DNA of 64,000 nucleotides from an uncultured Bacilli bacterium (GCA_947628235.1 CANQZC010000008.1:1-64000), one strand, 5' to 3'. Shown: positions 43,116 through 52,595, numbered from the stretch's first letter. Made by a program: numbers and translations. Notes: generated by a model not told the origin, from the sequence alone.

Positions 43116-46100
43116 ATGATGAAAAAGATAATGCAGAAACTATTATCTATGGTAATGATAATAGCTACATTATTCTACAACTTTGCACCGATGGCAGTCA
43201 TCGCTTTAGAGGAACTTGCTCCAGCCGAAAGAGAGCTTGTAACGATCTCTGAAAAAATGACTCCCAAAGGAAACATGGAAGTGGAAGCTCAGTTAGTACT
43301 TCCCATCAGAAACCGTGAAGAGAATAATATCGTATTTAAGATAAAAGATTCTCAAGATAATGAGGCAACGATTCTTTTAAATGAAATTACGGTAAAAGCT
43401 CAAGATGGTGTCTATGAGACAAAGATTGACTTGGGTGACCAAAAAAATATTCGTGTTGTGGCAACCAAAAGAGATAACAATGGTGGCTTACTCAGTGGTG
43501 TAGATTATGAGAATAACATCGTTTATTTAAGTATCAACCTTTATGAACTAAATAAAGGCACTTACACGATTGAATTTAGCGGAAAACATTTTGTTACTTA
43601 TGAAGTGCCTGTCACATTAGATGACTTTTCTAAGAGAGTTAGTATCACGAATGAAGCTGGTATGTTTGAAATTGGTGATATCAATGAAGATGGAAAAGTT
43701 GATGAAGCCGATAGTGAAATGATGCTAGAGGCAATCGAAACTGGAAAGGAAGAATACGACCTAAATTTAGATGGCATTGTGGATATTGCTGACTTAAACT
43801 ATATTACCGCGATGATTACTGGAACTCCAAAGAAAGCAAAAATTGAAAATACTAGTGCCATTATCAATCCAGAGACAATTTCTTTTGATGTTCAAGATGT
43901 CAAAGTAGAAGGATCTTTAGGAAATCTATTCCAAGACGATGGAGTAGTTACTTTAGAACCAGCTAATGGCGAAAAGGTAACGGAAGAAAATCCTATTCAA
44001 CTGGCAATGGATTTAGGAGATAATAAAGAAGAAGCTATCGAGATGAGCGAAATTCGTATCGGTATCGGGGCAGAAAATATTCCAACGAAGATGACACTTC
44101 TTGTCGAAACAGCTTCTGGAAAAGTAGAAGAATATACTTATTCTGCGAAAGAAGGAGTAGAGCAAGTTCATCTATTTACAGAAGATGCTAGTGAAGGAGT
44201 TATTTCCATTTCTTTAGGAAATCAAGTAGCTGTTAAGAAAGTAACAATCAAAGTAACAGAGACTTCTGGAAATAATTTAGCGGAAATTGCCAAAGTAGAA
44301 TTCCTAAATAATGTAAAAGTAAAAACACAAATGCCAGAAGGATTCTATACCCCAAAAGGAATTAAAGTAGATACTTCGGTAAGTGAACAGTTAACCATTT
44401 CATTTGACCCTGTAGACAATGTTACTGGTTATGAAATTTCGATTGTGGGACCAAAAATGAACCGTATTTTCCAAACGACATTTACAAGTTTCACTATTGA
44501 AGATTTAAAAAACTATAAGAGTTATATTATTAAAGTACAATCTGCTAACCAAGAATGGCGTAGTGGATGGAGTGAGGAGATAGAGGCAATTCCTCAAGCA
44601 ACAAGAAAACCTCCCGCACCAGATATGGTAAAAGGAGATGCTACTTTCGGTGGTATTAATTTTAGTTGGAAAGATATGGATGATACGACTTCTTACAACT
44701 TATACTATCGTATGGTAGGAGAAGAAAAATATACTAAGATTGCTGATTTAAAGGGAACTAGTTACTCTTTAAAGGGATTAAATCCAGGAGAACAATATGA
44801 AGCTTATATCACTGGTAATAATGTGTTAGGTGAAGGAGATAAATCTGCCGTTGTTACTGTGAAAGTATTAGAAGTTGGTGCTGTCATTGTTCCTCAATAT
44901 GGCATTATTAATGACTATAATGGAACGACGAATAGAACCAATCATATTGTAGGAGTTACGACTTCTAAAGGAACTTATTCGAATGGAACAGAAGAGACAC
45001 AAGATGCTTGGTCTTTAGTCGATGATGACTTTAGAACGACTTGGTCTTATCAAGACTGGACGATGGGAACTTATAATAATATTAGTGGATTCCCACTCTT
45101 TGAGTTAGATGAAGCTTATGAAATGGATGAATTTGTTCTTACCGTTCCTGATAACTATCCAAACCAATATAAAACAGGTGGATATGTAAACAATAATGAT
45201 GCTCTTATCTATTATTGGGAAGAAGGACCTGAGTATACGGCAGCAACACAAAAGAAAGTACCAGCCGTAGTTACAAGAAAACAAGATGTAAATGGTCGTT
45301 ATTACTATGTTGTAAAACTAGAAGACCCAATTACCGCAAAAGCTGTTCAATTCGGTTTAACGGTAGTATCTAATAAACAATTAATTACTCTTGGCGATGT
45401 AAAGTTCTATCACTACGATTCTTTAGTGGATGATGTTAGTGCTTTATTTAAAGATGACCTTAGAGTAGAACTTGCGGATGGTGTTGACCAAAAGAGAATT
45501 ACAGAATTAAGAGAACGCGCTAATACGATGAAAAATGGTGAATATAGTCCATATCGTGAAAGTGTTTTAAATGATTTAGCGTATGCTGAAAAAATCTTAA
45601 ATGATGAAAAATTAAATGATGTTATCGTTTTAAATCCAAATATTTCTAATTCTTATAATGGACATTTAGGATTTGCGATGACAATTAATGACTATCAACC
45701 ATTAGGAATTTCTGTTAGACCTGGAGATCAAATTACCATCTATGCAGGTTCAACTGGAAAAATTAATGCTGAAGTCATTGTTACACAATACTATGCTGAA
45801 GCAAGTGCATGGAAAAAATCTGTAAAGACATTACAGAAGGGACAAAATATTATTGATATCCCAGAAGTAACGACAACTAGTTCTTTAAGAGAAAGTGGAG
45901 GAAGCGTTTATATTCGTTATACATCTACTCCAGATCCTAAGAATCCAATTAAGATTCGTGTGAGTGGTGGTACGAAAATACCAATGCTAGATACTTCTTT
46001 ATTAACGAACGATACAGAGAAGAAAGCAGCTATTAAAGAGTATATTGAAACCCTTGATCAATATGTTGCTGCGCTTCCAGAAATGTATTCTGAGGAAGGA

Positions 46101-48323
46101 AAAGAATTCAGTCCACAAAAGAGTGCATTAGGAGCAACAGAAATTGTTACAGAACATGGATTATGGTCTGTCTCTGCTGTAGCTGTTAAAAACGGATTAG
46201 ATTCTGGAACTTCTTCTCTAGAGGATAGAGTGAATCGTCTTTTCGAATCTACAGAAGCCTTTGATGAAATGATGGAAATGTTCTATCGTCATAAAGGACT
46301 TTCCAAAGATGCCGAAGAAAAGACAAATGAAATGCCAAAAGCGAGAATTAATATTCGTTATATGAAGATGTTTGATGGTGCTTTCATGTATGCTGGTGGA
46401 TACCATATCGGTATTGAATATGGTTCTATTGCTGGACTTGTTCAAGCACACCGTAATACGGAAGATGCAACAGGATACTTTGGATGGGGAATTTCTCACG
46501 AAGTAGGACATCAAATTAATCAATCTTCTTTAGTACATGCAGAAGTTACGAACAACATCTATGCGATGTTAGCGCAAACAAGTAATGATAAAGATATTTC
46601 TCGTTTAGAGGGTAGTGGAATCTATGAGAAAATCTATGAGAAAGTTACTTCTCATACGATTGGAAAACCACAAAATGTATTTGTTACATTAGGTATGTAT
46701 TGGCAACTTCATTTAGCGTATGATAATACCAATACCTTTAGTGATACAGATTCTATTTATGCGAGAATCAATCAACTTACTAGAACTTACAAAAATGAAA
46801 AGAATTATAGTAAAGATGACTTATTAGTTCTTTTCGCTAGTCAGGCTGCGAAGAAGGATTTAACAGAGTTCTTTGCGACTTGGGGAATTCAAGCAAGTCC
46901 TGAAGTACAAGAAGAGATTGCTAATCTAAATTTAGAAAAAGAAGAAAAAGCAATCTACTACTTAAATGATGAAGCAAGAAAATATCGTTTATCTGGAAAG
47001 TCAGGAATGGCTAGCGATACGAAAGCAACTGCGCAAATAGTAGATACCAATAGTAAAGATAAACGAGTTACTTTAACATTTGGAGTAACCAAAGATAGTG
47101 ATAAGATTTTAGGATATGAAATTCTTCGTAATGGCGTATCTATTGGATTTGTTCCAGGAAATACTCATGAGTTTACAGATAATGTAGGTGCTGAAAATAA
47201 TCGTGCTTATGTTTATAGTGTAGTTGCTTATGACTATCTATTAAATGAAACAGACCCAATCGCTCTAGAGGAAATTAAGATTAGTCATGATGGAAGCATT
47301 GTCAAAGATGCCTTCACTGTAGAATCTAATGTGAAAGAACCAAAAGAGATTGTAGACTACGAAGATGAAGATTTAGATTATTCTGCCCTACATGTAAATC
47401 GTCTTGTCGATGGAAATGTAGAAGTTGGATTTAATGGTACAGAAAAGATTACTACTTTAAATCAAACCAATGATAATCCAAAATTAGTAACCGATACTGG
47501 AAATGCTTATGTAATTATCAATTTAAATGCTTCTATGTCTGTTAGTGGTATTAAATACCGTGCTTTAGTAGAAGATGGTACTTTAAATGCCAATACTGTT
47601 AAGAAATATAATGTCTATGTAAGTTCAGATAAAGAAACATGGACTCTTGCTCGTACTGGAGAATTTAAAGTAACTGCCGAAAACCCAGAAGAAACGATTT
47701 ACTTTATGGGACAAGGTACAACTAGTCAAACTCAATTATGGACTTATCATGATGTTGCTTATGTTAAGATTGAATCTGTAGGTAACAAGAATGGATTCTC
47801 AGGTGCGGAAATTGATATTATTGCTCCTCCAGGAGATAATGTTGATATCGATGAGACAGCATCTCATACCAAAGCCTTTGGAAAATTAACAACAGATTAC
47901 TGTTATTTAAGAGAGGGATGTGATCCTTCTAAGAAAGACGAAAACGGTGATGTCATTGGACAAATTAAAGCCGGATCTGTTATTATTCAAGGTACTTATC
48001 GTGGAAATCCAAGTTTCAATGTAGTTACTATTGGAAATCCAAATGATGAGAAAAAGATTTATGATGGATATCAAATCATCTTTGCGGAACTAAATGATGA
48101 TGATACCGTTTATGATGTAGCGAGTGGTATATGGATTTATGTTATGACAGAAGAAGAATATAATACAATGTTATCTTCTACAGACAGTATTCGTGCTTAC
48201 TTATATCGTGTTAATGATGCAGAAACAAATGAAGGACAAAGAATTACAAGTACTTCTAAATCTATTACAAATTTACCTAAGTACGAAGATTTAAATTCTG
48301 TAGTTCTTGATAATAAACAATAG
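43116..48323 (+). CDS. Secreted M60-family (mucin/glycoprotein-degrading) metallopeptidase with internal dockerin
   Basis: A 1735-residue secreted protein. Signal peptide: residues ~1-31. Residues ~35-180 form a beta-rich module. Residues ~186-240 hold two 12-residue calcium loops, DINEDGKVDEAD and DLNLDGIVDIAD, as in type I dockerins. A discoidin-like module (~250-400), two fibronectin III domains (~405-496, ~497-588) and another discoidin-like module (~590-770) follow. The peptidase domain (~840-1280) has the zinc motif HEVGH at 1128-1132 and a later Glu (AEVTNN), matching HExxH-x(8-28)-E of M60. Then come an FN3-like domain, a CBM32/discoidin domain (~1418-1575) and a C-terminal module. 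M60 enzymes of gut bacteria cleave O-glycosylated proteins. No sortase signal is seen; anchoring probably uses the dockerin. Confidence 0.9.
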   Translation: MMKKIMQKLLSMVMIIATLFYNFAPMAVIALEELAPAERELVTISEKMTPKGNMEVEAQLVLPIRNREENNIVFKIKDSQDNEATILLNEITVKAQDGVYETKIDLGDQKNIRVVATKRDNNGGLLSGVDYENNIVYLSINLYELNKGTYTIEFSGKHFVTYEVPVTLDDFSKRVSITNEAGMFEIGDINEDGKVDEADSEMMLEAIETGKEEYDLNLDGIVDIADLNYITAMITGTPKKAKIENTSAIINPETISFDVQDVKVEGSLGNLFQDDGVVTLEPANGEKVTEENPIQLAMDLGDNKEEAIEMSEIRIGIGAENIPTKMTLLVETASGKVEEYTYSAKEGVEQVHLFTEDASEGVISISLGNQVAVKKVTIKVTETSGNNLAEIAKVEFLNNVKVKTQMPEGFYTPKGIKVDTSVSEQLTISFDPVDNVTGYEISIVGPKMNRIFQTTFTSFTIEDLKNYKSYIIKVQSANQEWRSGWSEEIEAIPQATRKPPAPDMVKGDATFGGINFSWKDMDDTTSYNLYYRMVGEEKYTKIADLKGTSYSLKGLNPGEQYEAYITGNNVLGEGDKSAVVTVKVLEVGAVIVPQYGIINDYNGTTNRTNHIVGVTTSKGTYSNGTEETQDAWSLVDDDFRTTWSYQDWTMGTYNNISGFPLFELDEAYEMDEFVLTVPDNYPNQYKTGGYVNNNDALIYYWEEGPEYTAATQKKVPAVVTRKQDVNGRYYYVVKLEDPITAKAVQFGLTVVSNKQLITLGDVKFYHYDSLVDDVSALFKDDLRVELADGVDQKRITELRERANTMKNGEYSPYRESVLNDLAYAEKILNDEKLNDVIVLNPNISNSYNGHLGFAMTINDYQPLGISVRPGDQITIYAGSTGKINAEVIVTQYYAEASAWKKSVKTLQKGQNIIDIPEVTTTSSLRESGGSVYIRYTSTPDPKNPIKIRVSGGTKIPMLDTSLLTNDTEKKAAIKEYIETLDQYVAALPEMYSEEGKEFSPQKSALGATEIVTEHGLWSVSAVAVKNGLDSGTSSLEDRVNRLFESTEAFDEMMEMFYRHKGLSKDAEEKTNEMPKARINIRYMKMFDGAFMYAGGYHIGIEYGSIAGLVQAHRNTEDATGYFGWGISHEVGHQINQSSLVHAEVTNNIYAMLAQTSNDKDISRLEGSGIYEKIYEKVTSHTIGKPQNVFVTLGMYWQLHLAYDNTNTFSDTDSIYARINQLTRTYKNEKNYSKDDLLVLFASQAAKKDLTEFFATWGIQASPEVQEEIANLNLEKEEKAIYYLNDEARKYRLSGKSGMASDTKATAQIVDTNSKDKRVTLTFGVTKDSDKILGYEILRNGVSIGFVPGNTHEFTDNVGAENNRAYVYSVVAYDYLLNETDPIALEEIKISHDGSIVKDAFTVESNVKEPKEIVDYEDEDLDYSALHVNRLVDGNVEVGFNGTEKITTLNQTNDNPKLVTDTGNAYVIINLNASMSVSGIKYRALVEDGTLNANTVKKYNVYVSSDKETWTLARTGEFKVTAENPEETIYFMGQGTTSQTQLWTYHDVAYVKIESVGNKNGFSGAEIDIIAPPGDNVDIDETASHTKAFGKLTTDYCYLREGCDPSKKDENGDVIGQIKAGSVIIQGTYRGNPSFNVVTIGNPNDEKKIYDGYQIIFAELNDDDTVYDVASGIWIYVMTEEEYNTMLSSTDSIRAYLYRVNDAETNEGQRITSTSKSITNLPKYEDLNSVVLDNKQ

Positions 48324-48331
48324 GTGACTGC

Positions 48332-49255
48332 ATGAAAAAGAATTTCTTATTTATTCTTTGTATGGTCCTTTCTCTCTTTTGCTTTTTACCAAACGCAAAA
48401 GCTTCTGCAAAAGTAGAATTAAAAGAGAATGCGAATGGACAAATAGGAACCTCTATTCATTTTGAAGAAGGGTTCGTAGGTGGTATTGAAATTTCTCTTG
48501 CTATTAAGGGAAATGTCGATATTGATAAATTTACTTTTGGAAGTGTTGTAAAATCTGGTTATACCAAAAAGAGTAGTTATGATCCTAAAACAAAAGTTTT
48601 AACACTCATAGTTACTACTGGTGGAGTAGGGACAGGACACAATTTATTAAATGAAAATAAAGAGTTAGTTCTAGGAACGATGTATTTCACTACCAAAGAA
48701 AAAGCAGATACAAACTATTCTGTAGAAGTAAAAAAGGTTGTTATTACCGATAATACTTGGAATTCTAAAACTTTAGAAGGTTCTTTAAAAGAAGAAGGGG
48801 ATTTTACTTATCGAGTAAATTCCCCTCAAGAACCACCAAAAGAAGAAGATAGTAACACCAATACCAATACGAATACAAATAGTAATACAAATACCAACAG
48901 TAATACCCATACAAATACGAATAGCAATACTAGTAGTAATTCTAGTAATACAAACACGAATACATCATCTAATCAAACGAATACAAGTAGTTCCAATTCT
49001 TCTAATTCCATGAGTAATACCAATACGAATGGAGAAAATACTTCTAGTAATACAGATACAAATTCTAATGAGATAGAATCTAATACGAATATGCCTGTAG
49101 TAACTAATAGTAATACTTCTCAAAATTCTTCTACAACAGAAGAGAAGAAAGAGACGAAAAAAAGTAGTCTTTTACCAAAAATTTTAATTCCTGGAGTAGG
49201 AGTTGTTCTAATTGCTACAGCCGTTGCCGTAGTATGGAAAAAGAAGAAAGCATAA
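48332..49255 (+). CDS. Membrane-anchored protein with cohesin-like domain and Asn/Thr/Ser-rich stalk
   Basis: A 307-residue surface protein. A signal peptide (~1-24) precedes a ~130-residue beta-rich domain whose pattern fits cohesins (GTSIHFEEGFVGGIEISLAI, FGSVVKSGY, then LVLGTMYFTTKEKADTNYSVEV). A low-complexity NTNTNS stalk spans ~170-270, and a hydrophobic helix (~283-302) with a basic KKKK tail anchors it. It starts 8 bases after the M60 peptidase gene with AGGTGA, so both are one operon. The simplest reading is that it captures the dockerin of that peptidase at the cell surface. The cohesin call is by pattern and context, not by a search. Confidence 0.68.
   Translation: MKKNFLFILCMVLSLFCFLPNAKASAKVELKENANGQIGTSIHFEEGFVGGIEISLAIKGNVDIDKFTFGSVVKSGYTKKSSYDPKTKVLTLIVTTGGVGTGHNLLNENKELVLGTMYFTTKEKADTNYSVEVKKVVITDNTWNSKTLEGSLKEEGDFTYRVNSPQEPPKEEDSNTNTNTNTNSNTNTNSNTHTNTNSNTSSNSSNTNTNTSSNQTNTSSSNSSNSMSNTNTNGENTSSNTDTNSNEIESNTNMPVVTNSNTSQNSSTTEEKKETKKSSLLPKILIPGVGVVLIATAVAVVWKKKKA
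48851..49130 (+). repeat. Asn-Thr/Ser codon repeats of the surface stalk
   Basis: Degenerate trinucleotide and hexanucleotide repeats (AAT, ACN, AGT) encode the NTNTNS stalk. Copy number could vary through slippage and change stalk length in frame. Confidence 0.8.
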
Positions 49256-49280
49256 AGGAAATTCTAAGATTTCCTTTTTT
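49254..49280 (+). terminator. Terminator of the peptidase-anchor operon
   Basis: AAAGGAAAT (49254-49262) pairs with ATTTCCTTT (49269-49277), then T. The TAA stop (49253-49255) overlaps the stem. Confidence 0.85.
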
Positions 49281-49296
49281 GTTGTTTGAAAGACAT

Positions 49297-49319
49297 AAAA
49301 AAAGAGCTAAGCTCTTTTT
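49297..49319 (-). terminator. Terminator of the repeat-rich membrane protein gene
   Basis: AAAAAGAGC (49299-49307) pairs with GCTCTTTTT (49311-49319) around TAA. Strand-symmetric A and T tracts let it act on both strands; the minus-strand stop is at 49321-49323. Confidence 0.75.
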
Positions 49320-49320
49320 C

Positions 49321-51006
49321 TTAAAATCCGAATGGATCTTCTATTGGGTCAGTATCTGTATCTGTTGTCATCATAGAATTTAAAATCTGTGAAATATATT
49401 GGAATAATTTAGATTGTTCTAAGTTAACTAAAGCAGTTTGAAGTTTTTGTTCATCAGCAGGAGTAATATCTGTTGCAAGAGCTTTACTTACATCAATATC
49501 TGCAATTTCAGCACCTATCTCTTCTGTATAAGTAAGATGAATTCCAAGGTCGATTCCACTCATATCTATTGTAAAATCAAAAGTACCTTCCGTTTTCTTA
49601 TCATTTACCTTCTTCGTTGTAGATTTTAAAGTACCAGTTATAGAGATACCTTCCACAGAAACCGTATAATCCATATCTATTTCATCTTCAGTAAATTTCT
49701 TAACTTTTAAAGAAACAGGAGTTTCTAATTTCATATCTTGATTAACATCTAACTTAATATCTACATTCGTTACATCTTTTTCTTCGGTTGCGACAACTTC
49801 CACGAAAGTTACATTTCCTAATTTGTAAGCAATATCTGTAACATCATCATAATGATAGTAAGTAATAGTTGATCCTTCAGAATCAATGATTTCAACACCT
49901 ACCGTTTTTGTTTTTAATCCTGTTGTCGTATAAAGAACAAAACTTCCTTTTCCTACTTCAGAGAAATCTTGATTAGCAGCTTCCTCTAAAGATTTTTTAA
50001 CTTCGTCTTCAGACATTCCAGAAATTTTTGCAAATGTTTTTGTGAATTGACTACTATTTTTTAATTCTTTACTAAGAGAACTAACAAGATTTTTAACGGT
50101 ATTAGAATTGATTTCATAAGTAATTGCGTTAACTTTTACTTTCTTTCCGTTAATCGTAATTTCTTTTTTCTCTTTCTTCATATTTTTAGAATCTAAAGAA
50201 TTGATAAGAGCGTCTTTGAATTCTCTTACAATAGTATCAATTTCTTCTGTACTTGGCATAGATAAGTCATCGAATTCAGACATATCGAATTCAACGGTTT
50301 CCCCTTCAGCAATATCATAGATATTAGAAAGAAGGGTATCACTTTGTAAATAAGTATGATTATTCTTTAAGAAAGCAGTAGCGTCTAGTAATTTCGTATT
50401 ATTTTCTAGATAAGCACCACCAATTTCTAATTTTTGGTTTTTTAAATCCATTCCATAAGAAAATTGAAATTTACTATCTTTTAATGGTTCTAACATAGAT
50501 CCTGTAAAAGATAATTCTCCAGTAATCTTATAGCTTTCTTCAAGCATTGCTTTTAGACTTTCAGAACCTTTATAATTCTTTAAAGATTCACTAAAGTCAG
50601 AATATAGTTCATTGATAGAACTCTTTACAATTTTTGTTGGATTGTTAGAGAGTTTAAAGTAAACTCCTACAACAACTGCGATAATCGCAACAACAATAAG
50701 TGAACAAATGGCAATGATTTTTCCTTTGCCTTTTTTAGGAGCTTTGTTCATTTCTCCGTTTGTATCCACATTTGGTTGTGGAGTGGTAGGAACTGTAGTG
50801 ACTGGTGTTACTGGGGGTACTGGTGTTACTGGGGGTACTGGCGTTACCGGAGTAACAGGACTCTCAGTAGCTGGTACTTCAGGAGTAACAGGAGTTTCCG
50901 TCGTTGGAGTTTCTGGTGTAACTGGTACTTCTGGTGTAACAGGAGTCTCTGGTGTTGTTCCTACTTCAGGTGTCACATTTTCACCTGGCGTATGATTTTC
51001 GTTCAT
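49321..51006 (-). CDS. Membrane protein with Pro/Thr/Val-rich repeats and large extracellular domain
   Basis: A 561-residue protein. Residues ~8-85 are repeats of VTPE(V/T)P, TPVTP and related units before the membrane helix (~97-117), so the repeats are probably cytoplasmic, which is unusual. The extracellular part (~120-545) is rich in Lys, Asp, Ser and Thr, with alternating beta-strand patterns, and may be two related lipocalin-like or DUF6612-like halves. I do not recognise it with confidence. It has its own minus-strand -10 (TATAAT) and is convergent with the M60 operon. A role at the envelope is likely. Confidence 0.7.
   Translation of the reverse strand: MNENHTPGENVTPEVGTTPETPVTPEVPVTPETPTTETPVTPEVPATESPVTPVTPVPPVTPVPPVTPVTTVPTTPQPNVDTNGEMNKAPKKGKGKIIAICSLIVVAIIAVVVGVYFKLSNNPTKIVKSSINELYSDFSESLKNYKGSESLKAMLEESYKITGELSFTGSMLEPLKDSKFQFSYGMDLKNQKLEIGGAYLENNTKLLDATAFLKNNHTYLQSDTLLSNIYDIAEGETVEFDMSEFDDLSMPSTEEIDTIVREFKDALINSLDSKNMKKEKKEITINGKKVKVNAITYEINSNTVKNLVSSLSKELKNSSQFTKTFAKISGMSEDEVKKSLEEAANQDFSEVGKGSFVLYTTTGLKTKTVGVEIIDSEGSTITYYHYDDVTDIAYKLGNVTFVEVVATEEKDVTNVDIKLDVNQDMKLETPVSLKVKKFTEDEIDMDYTVSVEGISITGTLKSTTKKVNDKKTEGTFDFTIDMSGIDLGIHLTYTEEIGAEIADIDVSKALATDITPADEQKLQTALVNLEQSKLFQYISQILNSMMTTDTDTDPIEDPFGF
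50779..50985 (-). repeat. Tandem repeats encoding Pro-Val-Thr units
   Basis: Imperfect 15- to 18-bp units such as ACTGGTGTTACTGGGGGT on the plus strand encode PPVTPV and related units on the minus strand. Several adjacent copies are identical, which points to recent expansion. Confidence 0.85.
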
Positions 51007-51028
51007 TTTTGAACCTCACTTTCCTTCT

Positions 51029-51034
51029 ATTATA
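51029..51034 (-). promoter_or_regulatory. -10 element of the repeat-rich membrane protein gene
   Basis: TATAAT on the minus strand, 22 bases before the start codon, preceded by TG; no good -35. Confidence 0.55.
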
Positions 51035-51096
51035 CATTACCATCATATCACAAAAATGCGAAAAAAGTCATAAAAACTTAGGAATCTTTTAAAAAA

Positions 51097-51105
51097 TGTG
51101 ATAAT
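51097..51105 (+). promoter_or_regulatory. Extended -10 promoter of the TtcA-like gene
   Basis: TG-T-GATAAT, 34 bases upstream of the start codon. Confidence 0.5.
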
Positions 51106-51139
51106 ATGTTAATGAAATAGTCAAAAAAAGAGGTGTCTT

Positions 51140-51973
51140 ATGGAAAGATATCAAGAAATTGAAAGAAGTATTATTAAGAAATATCGCAAAGATATTTGGA
51201 GTAAATTTGTACATGCTGTAGAAGAATATCAGCTCATTCAAGAAAATGATAAAGTCATGGTTTGTATTAGTGGTGGGAAAGATTCCTTTTTACTAGCAAA
51301 GTGTATCCAAGAACTTGTTCGTCACGGAAAAGTTCCATTCGAGGCCTATTATGTGGTTATGAATCCAGGGTATAGTGAAGAAAATGCGAAAATGATTGCG
51401 TATAATGCGGAAGTTTTAAATCTTCCTATCGAAGTTTTTGAAAGCAATATCTTTGAAGTTGTTACTTCGGTACCTTCGAAAAGTCCTTGTTATTTATGCG
51501 CTCGTATGAGAAGGGGATTCTTATATAATCATGCGAAAGAATTAGGATGTAATAAAATTGCTTTAGGACACCATTTTAATGATGTGATTGAAACGACACT
51601 ATTATCGATGTTATATGGATCAGAAATCAAAACGATGATGCCAAAACTACATAGTGAGAATTTTGAGGGATTAGAACTCATCCGTCCTCTTTATTTGGTA
51701 AAAGAGCAAGACATTATTGCTTGGGCAAAGTCGAACGGATTAACCTTTTTAAACTGTGCTTGTAAATTTACTTTAGAAAATCAAAATGCTGAAGAATCTA
51801 CTAGTAAACGAAAAGAAGTAAAAGAGTTAATTCGAAAGTTAAAAGAAATCAATCCAGAAATAGATCATAATATCTTTGAGTCGTTAAATAATATCAATTT
51901 AAATTGTGTGTTAGGAACTAAAAAAGATGGTATTTATCAAAGTTTCTTAGATACTTATGAAACTAAAAAGTAA
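51140..51973 (+). CDS. TtcA/TtuA-family PP-loop tRNA thiolation enzyme
   Basis: A 277-residue ATP-pyrophosphatase. The PP-loop SGGKDS is at 44-49. A CYLC pair (C117, C120) and a later cysteine in NCACKF can hold a [4Fe-4S] cluster, as in TtcA and TtuA. GHHFNDVIETTLL is the family's catalytic helix. TtcA makes 2-thiocytidine at tRNA position 32, and related enzymes thiolate other bases. It is a single gene with a strong terminator. The exact tRNA target is not settled by sequence. Confidence 0.88.
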   Translation: MERYQEIERSIIKKYRKDIWSKFVHAVEEYQLIQENDKVMVCISGGKDSFLLAKCIQELVRHGKVPFEAYYVVMNPGYSEENAKMIAYNAEVLNLPIEVFESNIFEVVTSVPSKSPCYLCARMRRGFLYNHAKELGCNKIALGHHFNDVIETTLLSMLYGSEIKTMMPKLHSENFEGLELIRPLYLVKEQDIIAWAKSNGLTFLNCACKFTLENQNAEESTSKRKEVKELIRKLKEINPEIDHNIFESLNNINLNCVLGTKKDGIYQSFLDTYETKK

Positions 51974-51975
51974 GG

Positions 51976-52008
51976 AAGGAAAAGGACTTTTGTCTTTTCC
52001 TTTTTTTT
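51976..52008 (+). terminator. Terminator of the TtcA-like gene
   Basis: AAGGAAAAG (51976-51984) pairs with CTTTTCCTT (51994-52002), with a possible inner GAC/GTC pair, then T-run. Confidence 0.85.
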
Positions 52009-52016
52009 GATATACT
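52008..52016 (+). promoter_or_regulatory. Extended -10 promoter fused to the terminator T-run
   Basis: The last T of the tract starts TG-A-TATACT. It lies 22 bases before the start at 52039. Confidence 0.6.
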
Positions 52017-52038
52017 AAAAATAGAGAGGATAAGGATT

Positions 52039-52581
52039 ATGGAACAAAGAAATCTAAAAAAAGTATCTATGTATCAAAATACGATCTTATCAACAGAGCG
52101 CCCTAAGATGGTATTATCATTAGAAAGAGAAAATAAAAAAGTACTGAAGACAAGAACCATTACTAAACGAAAACTGATTATTTTTGTGGGACTAAACCAA
52201 GAAAAATGGGTAGATTCGGCTACTGCGTATGCCCTTGCTCTTACTTCAGTTCGTTCCATCATGGTAGGACAACCAAGATATGTAAAGATAGATGGAGCAA
52301 CGATAGAGAGAATAGCGAAAGATCCACAATATGAGATTCTCTATCAAGAACTACCTACCAAAAAAAAAGAAAAATTAATGGTTTATTATCACAATCAACA
52401 ACTTTATATCGACATGGCTTCTGCTTATGCTTTAGGAATGGTAGATGTTCAAAAGTTTTATGAAGATGAAGGAAAATATGGACCGTTAGGGGAAAATGAG
52501 ATAGCTTTTATCAAAGCCAAATATGAAATTACTTTTCTTCCTTTAGAAGGATTTTCAAAAGAAGAAGAAAAGAAGAAATAA
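52039..52581 (+). CDS. Hypothetical protein with an internal duplication
   Basis: A 180-residue soluble protein that I do not recognise. Two segments 66 residues apart match: VDSATAYALA (58-67) and IDMASAYALG (124-133), each preceded by N-Q and followed by a short helix. The pattern NQ-x2-(W/Y)-(V/I)-D-x-A-x-AYAL suggests two copies of a small domain. There is no signal peptide. It has its own promoter and lies before the redox operon, whose promoter starts near its 3' end. Confidence 0.65.
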   Translation: MEQRNLKKVSMYQNTILSTERPKMVLSLERENKKVLKTRTITKRKLIIFVGLNQEKWVDSATAYALALTSVRSIMVGQPRYVKIDGATIERIAKDPQYEILYQELPTKKKEKLMVYYHNQQLYIDMASAYALGMVDVQKFYEDEGKYGPLGENEIAFIKAKYEITFLPLEGFSKEEEKKK

Positions 52582-52595
52582 GAAAGGCATATTTG

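Noticed and set aside
43116..48323. Enhancin-like viral or toxin peptidase
   Set aside because: The HExxH domain is of M60 type, but the dockerin, CBM32 and FN3 modules fit a bacterial glycoprotein-degrading enzyme.
48851..49130. CRISPR-like or tandem repeat array
   Set aside because: The repeats are short degenerate Asn/Thr/Ser codons within an open frame, with no spacers.
50708..51012. Gly/Val/Thr-rich and Trp/Tyr-rich plus-strand frames
   Set aside because: They are antisense shadows of the Pro-Val-Thr repeats in the minus-strand membrane protein gene.
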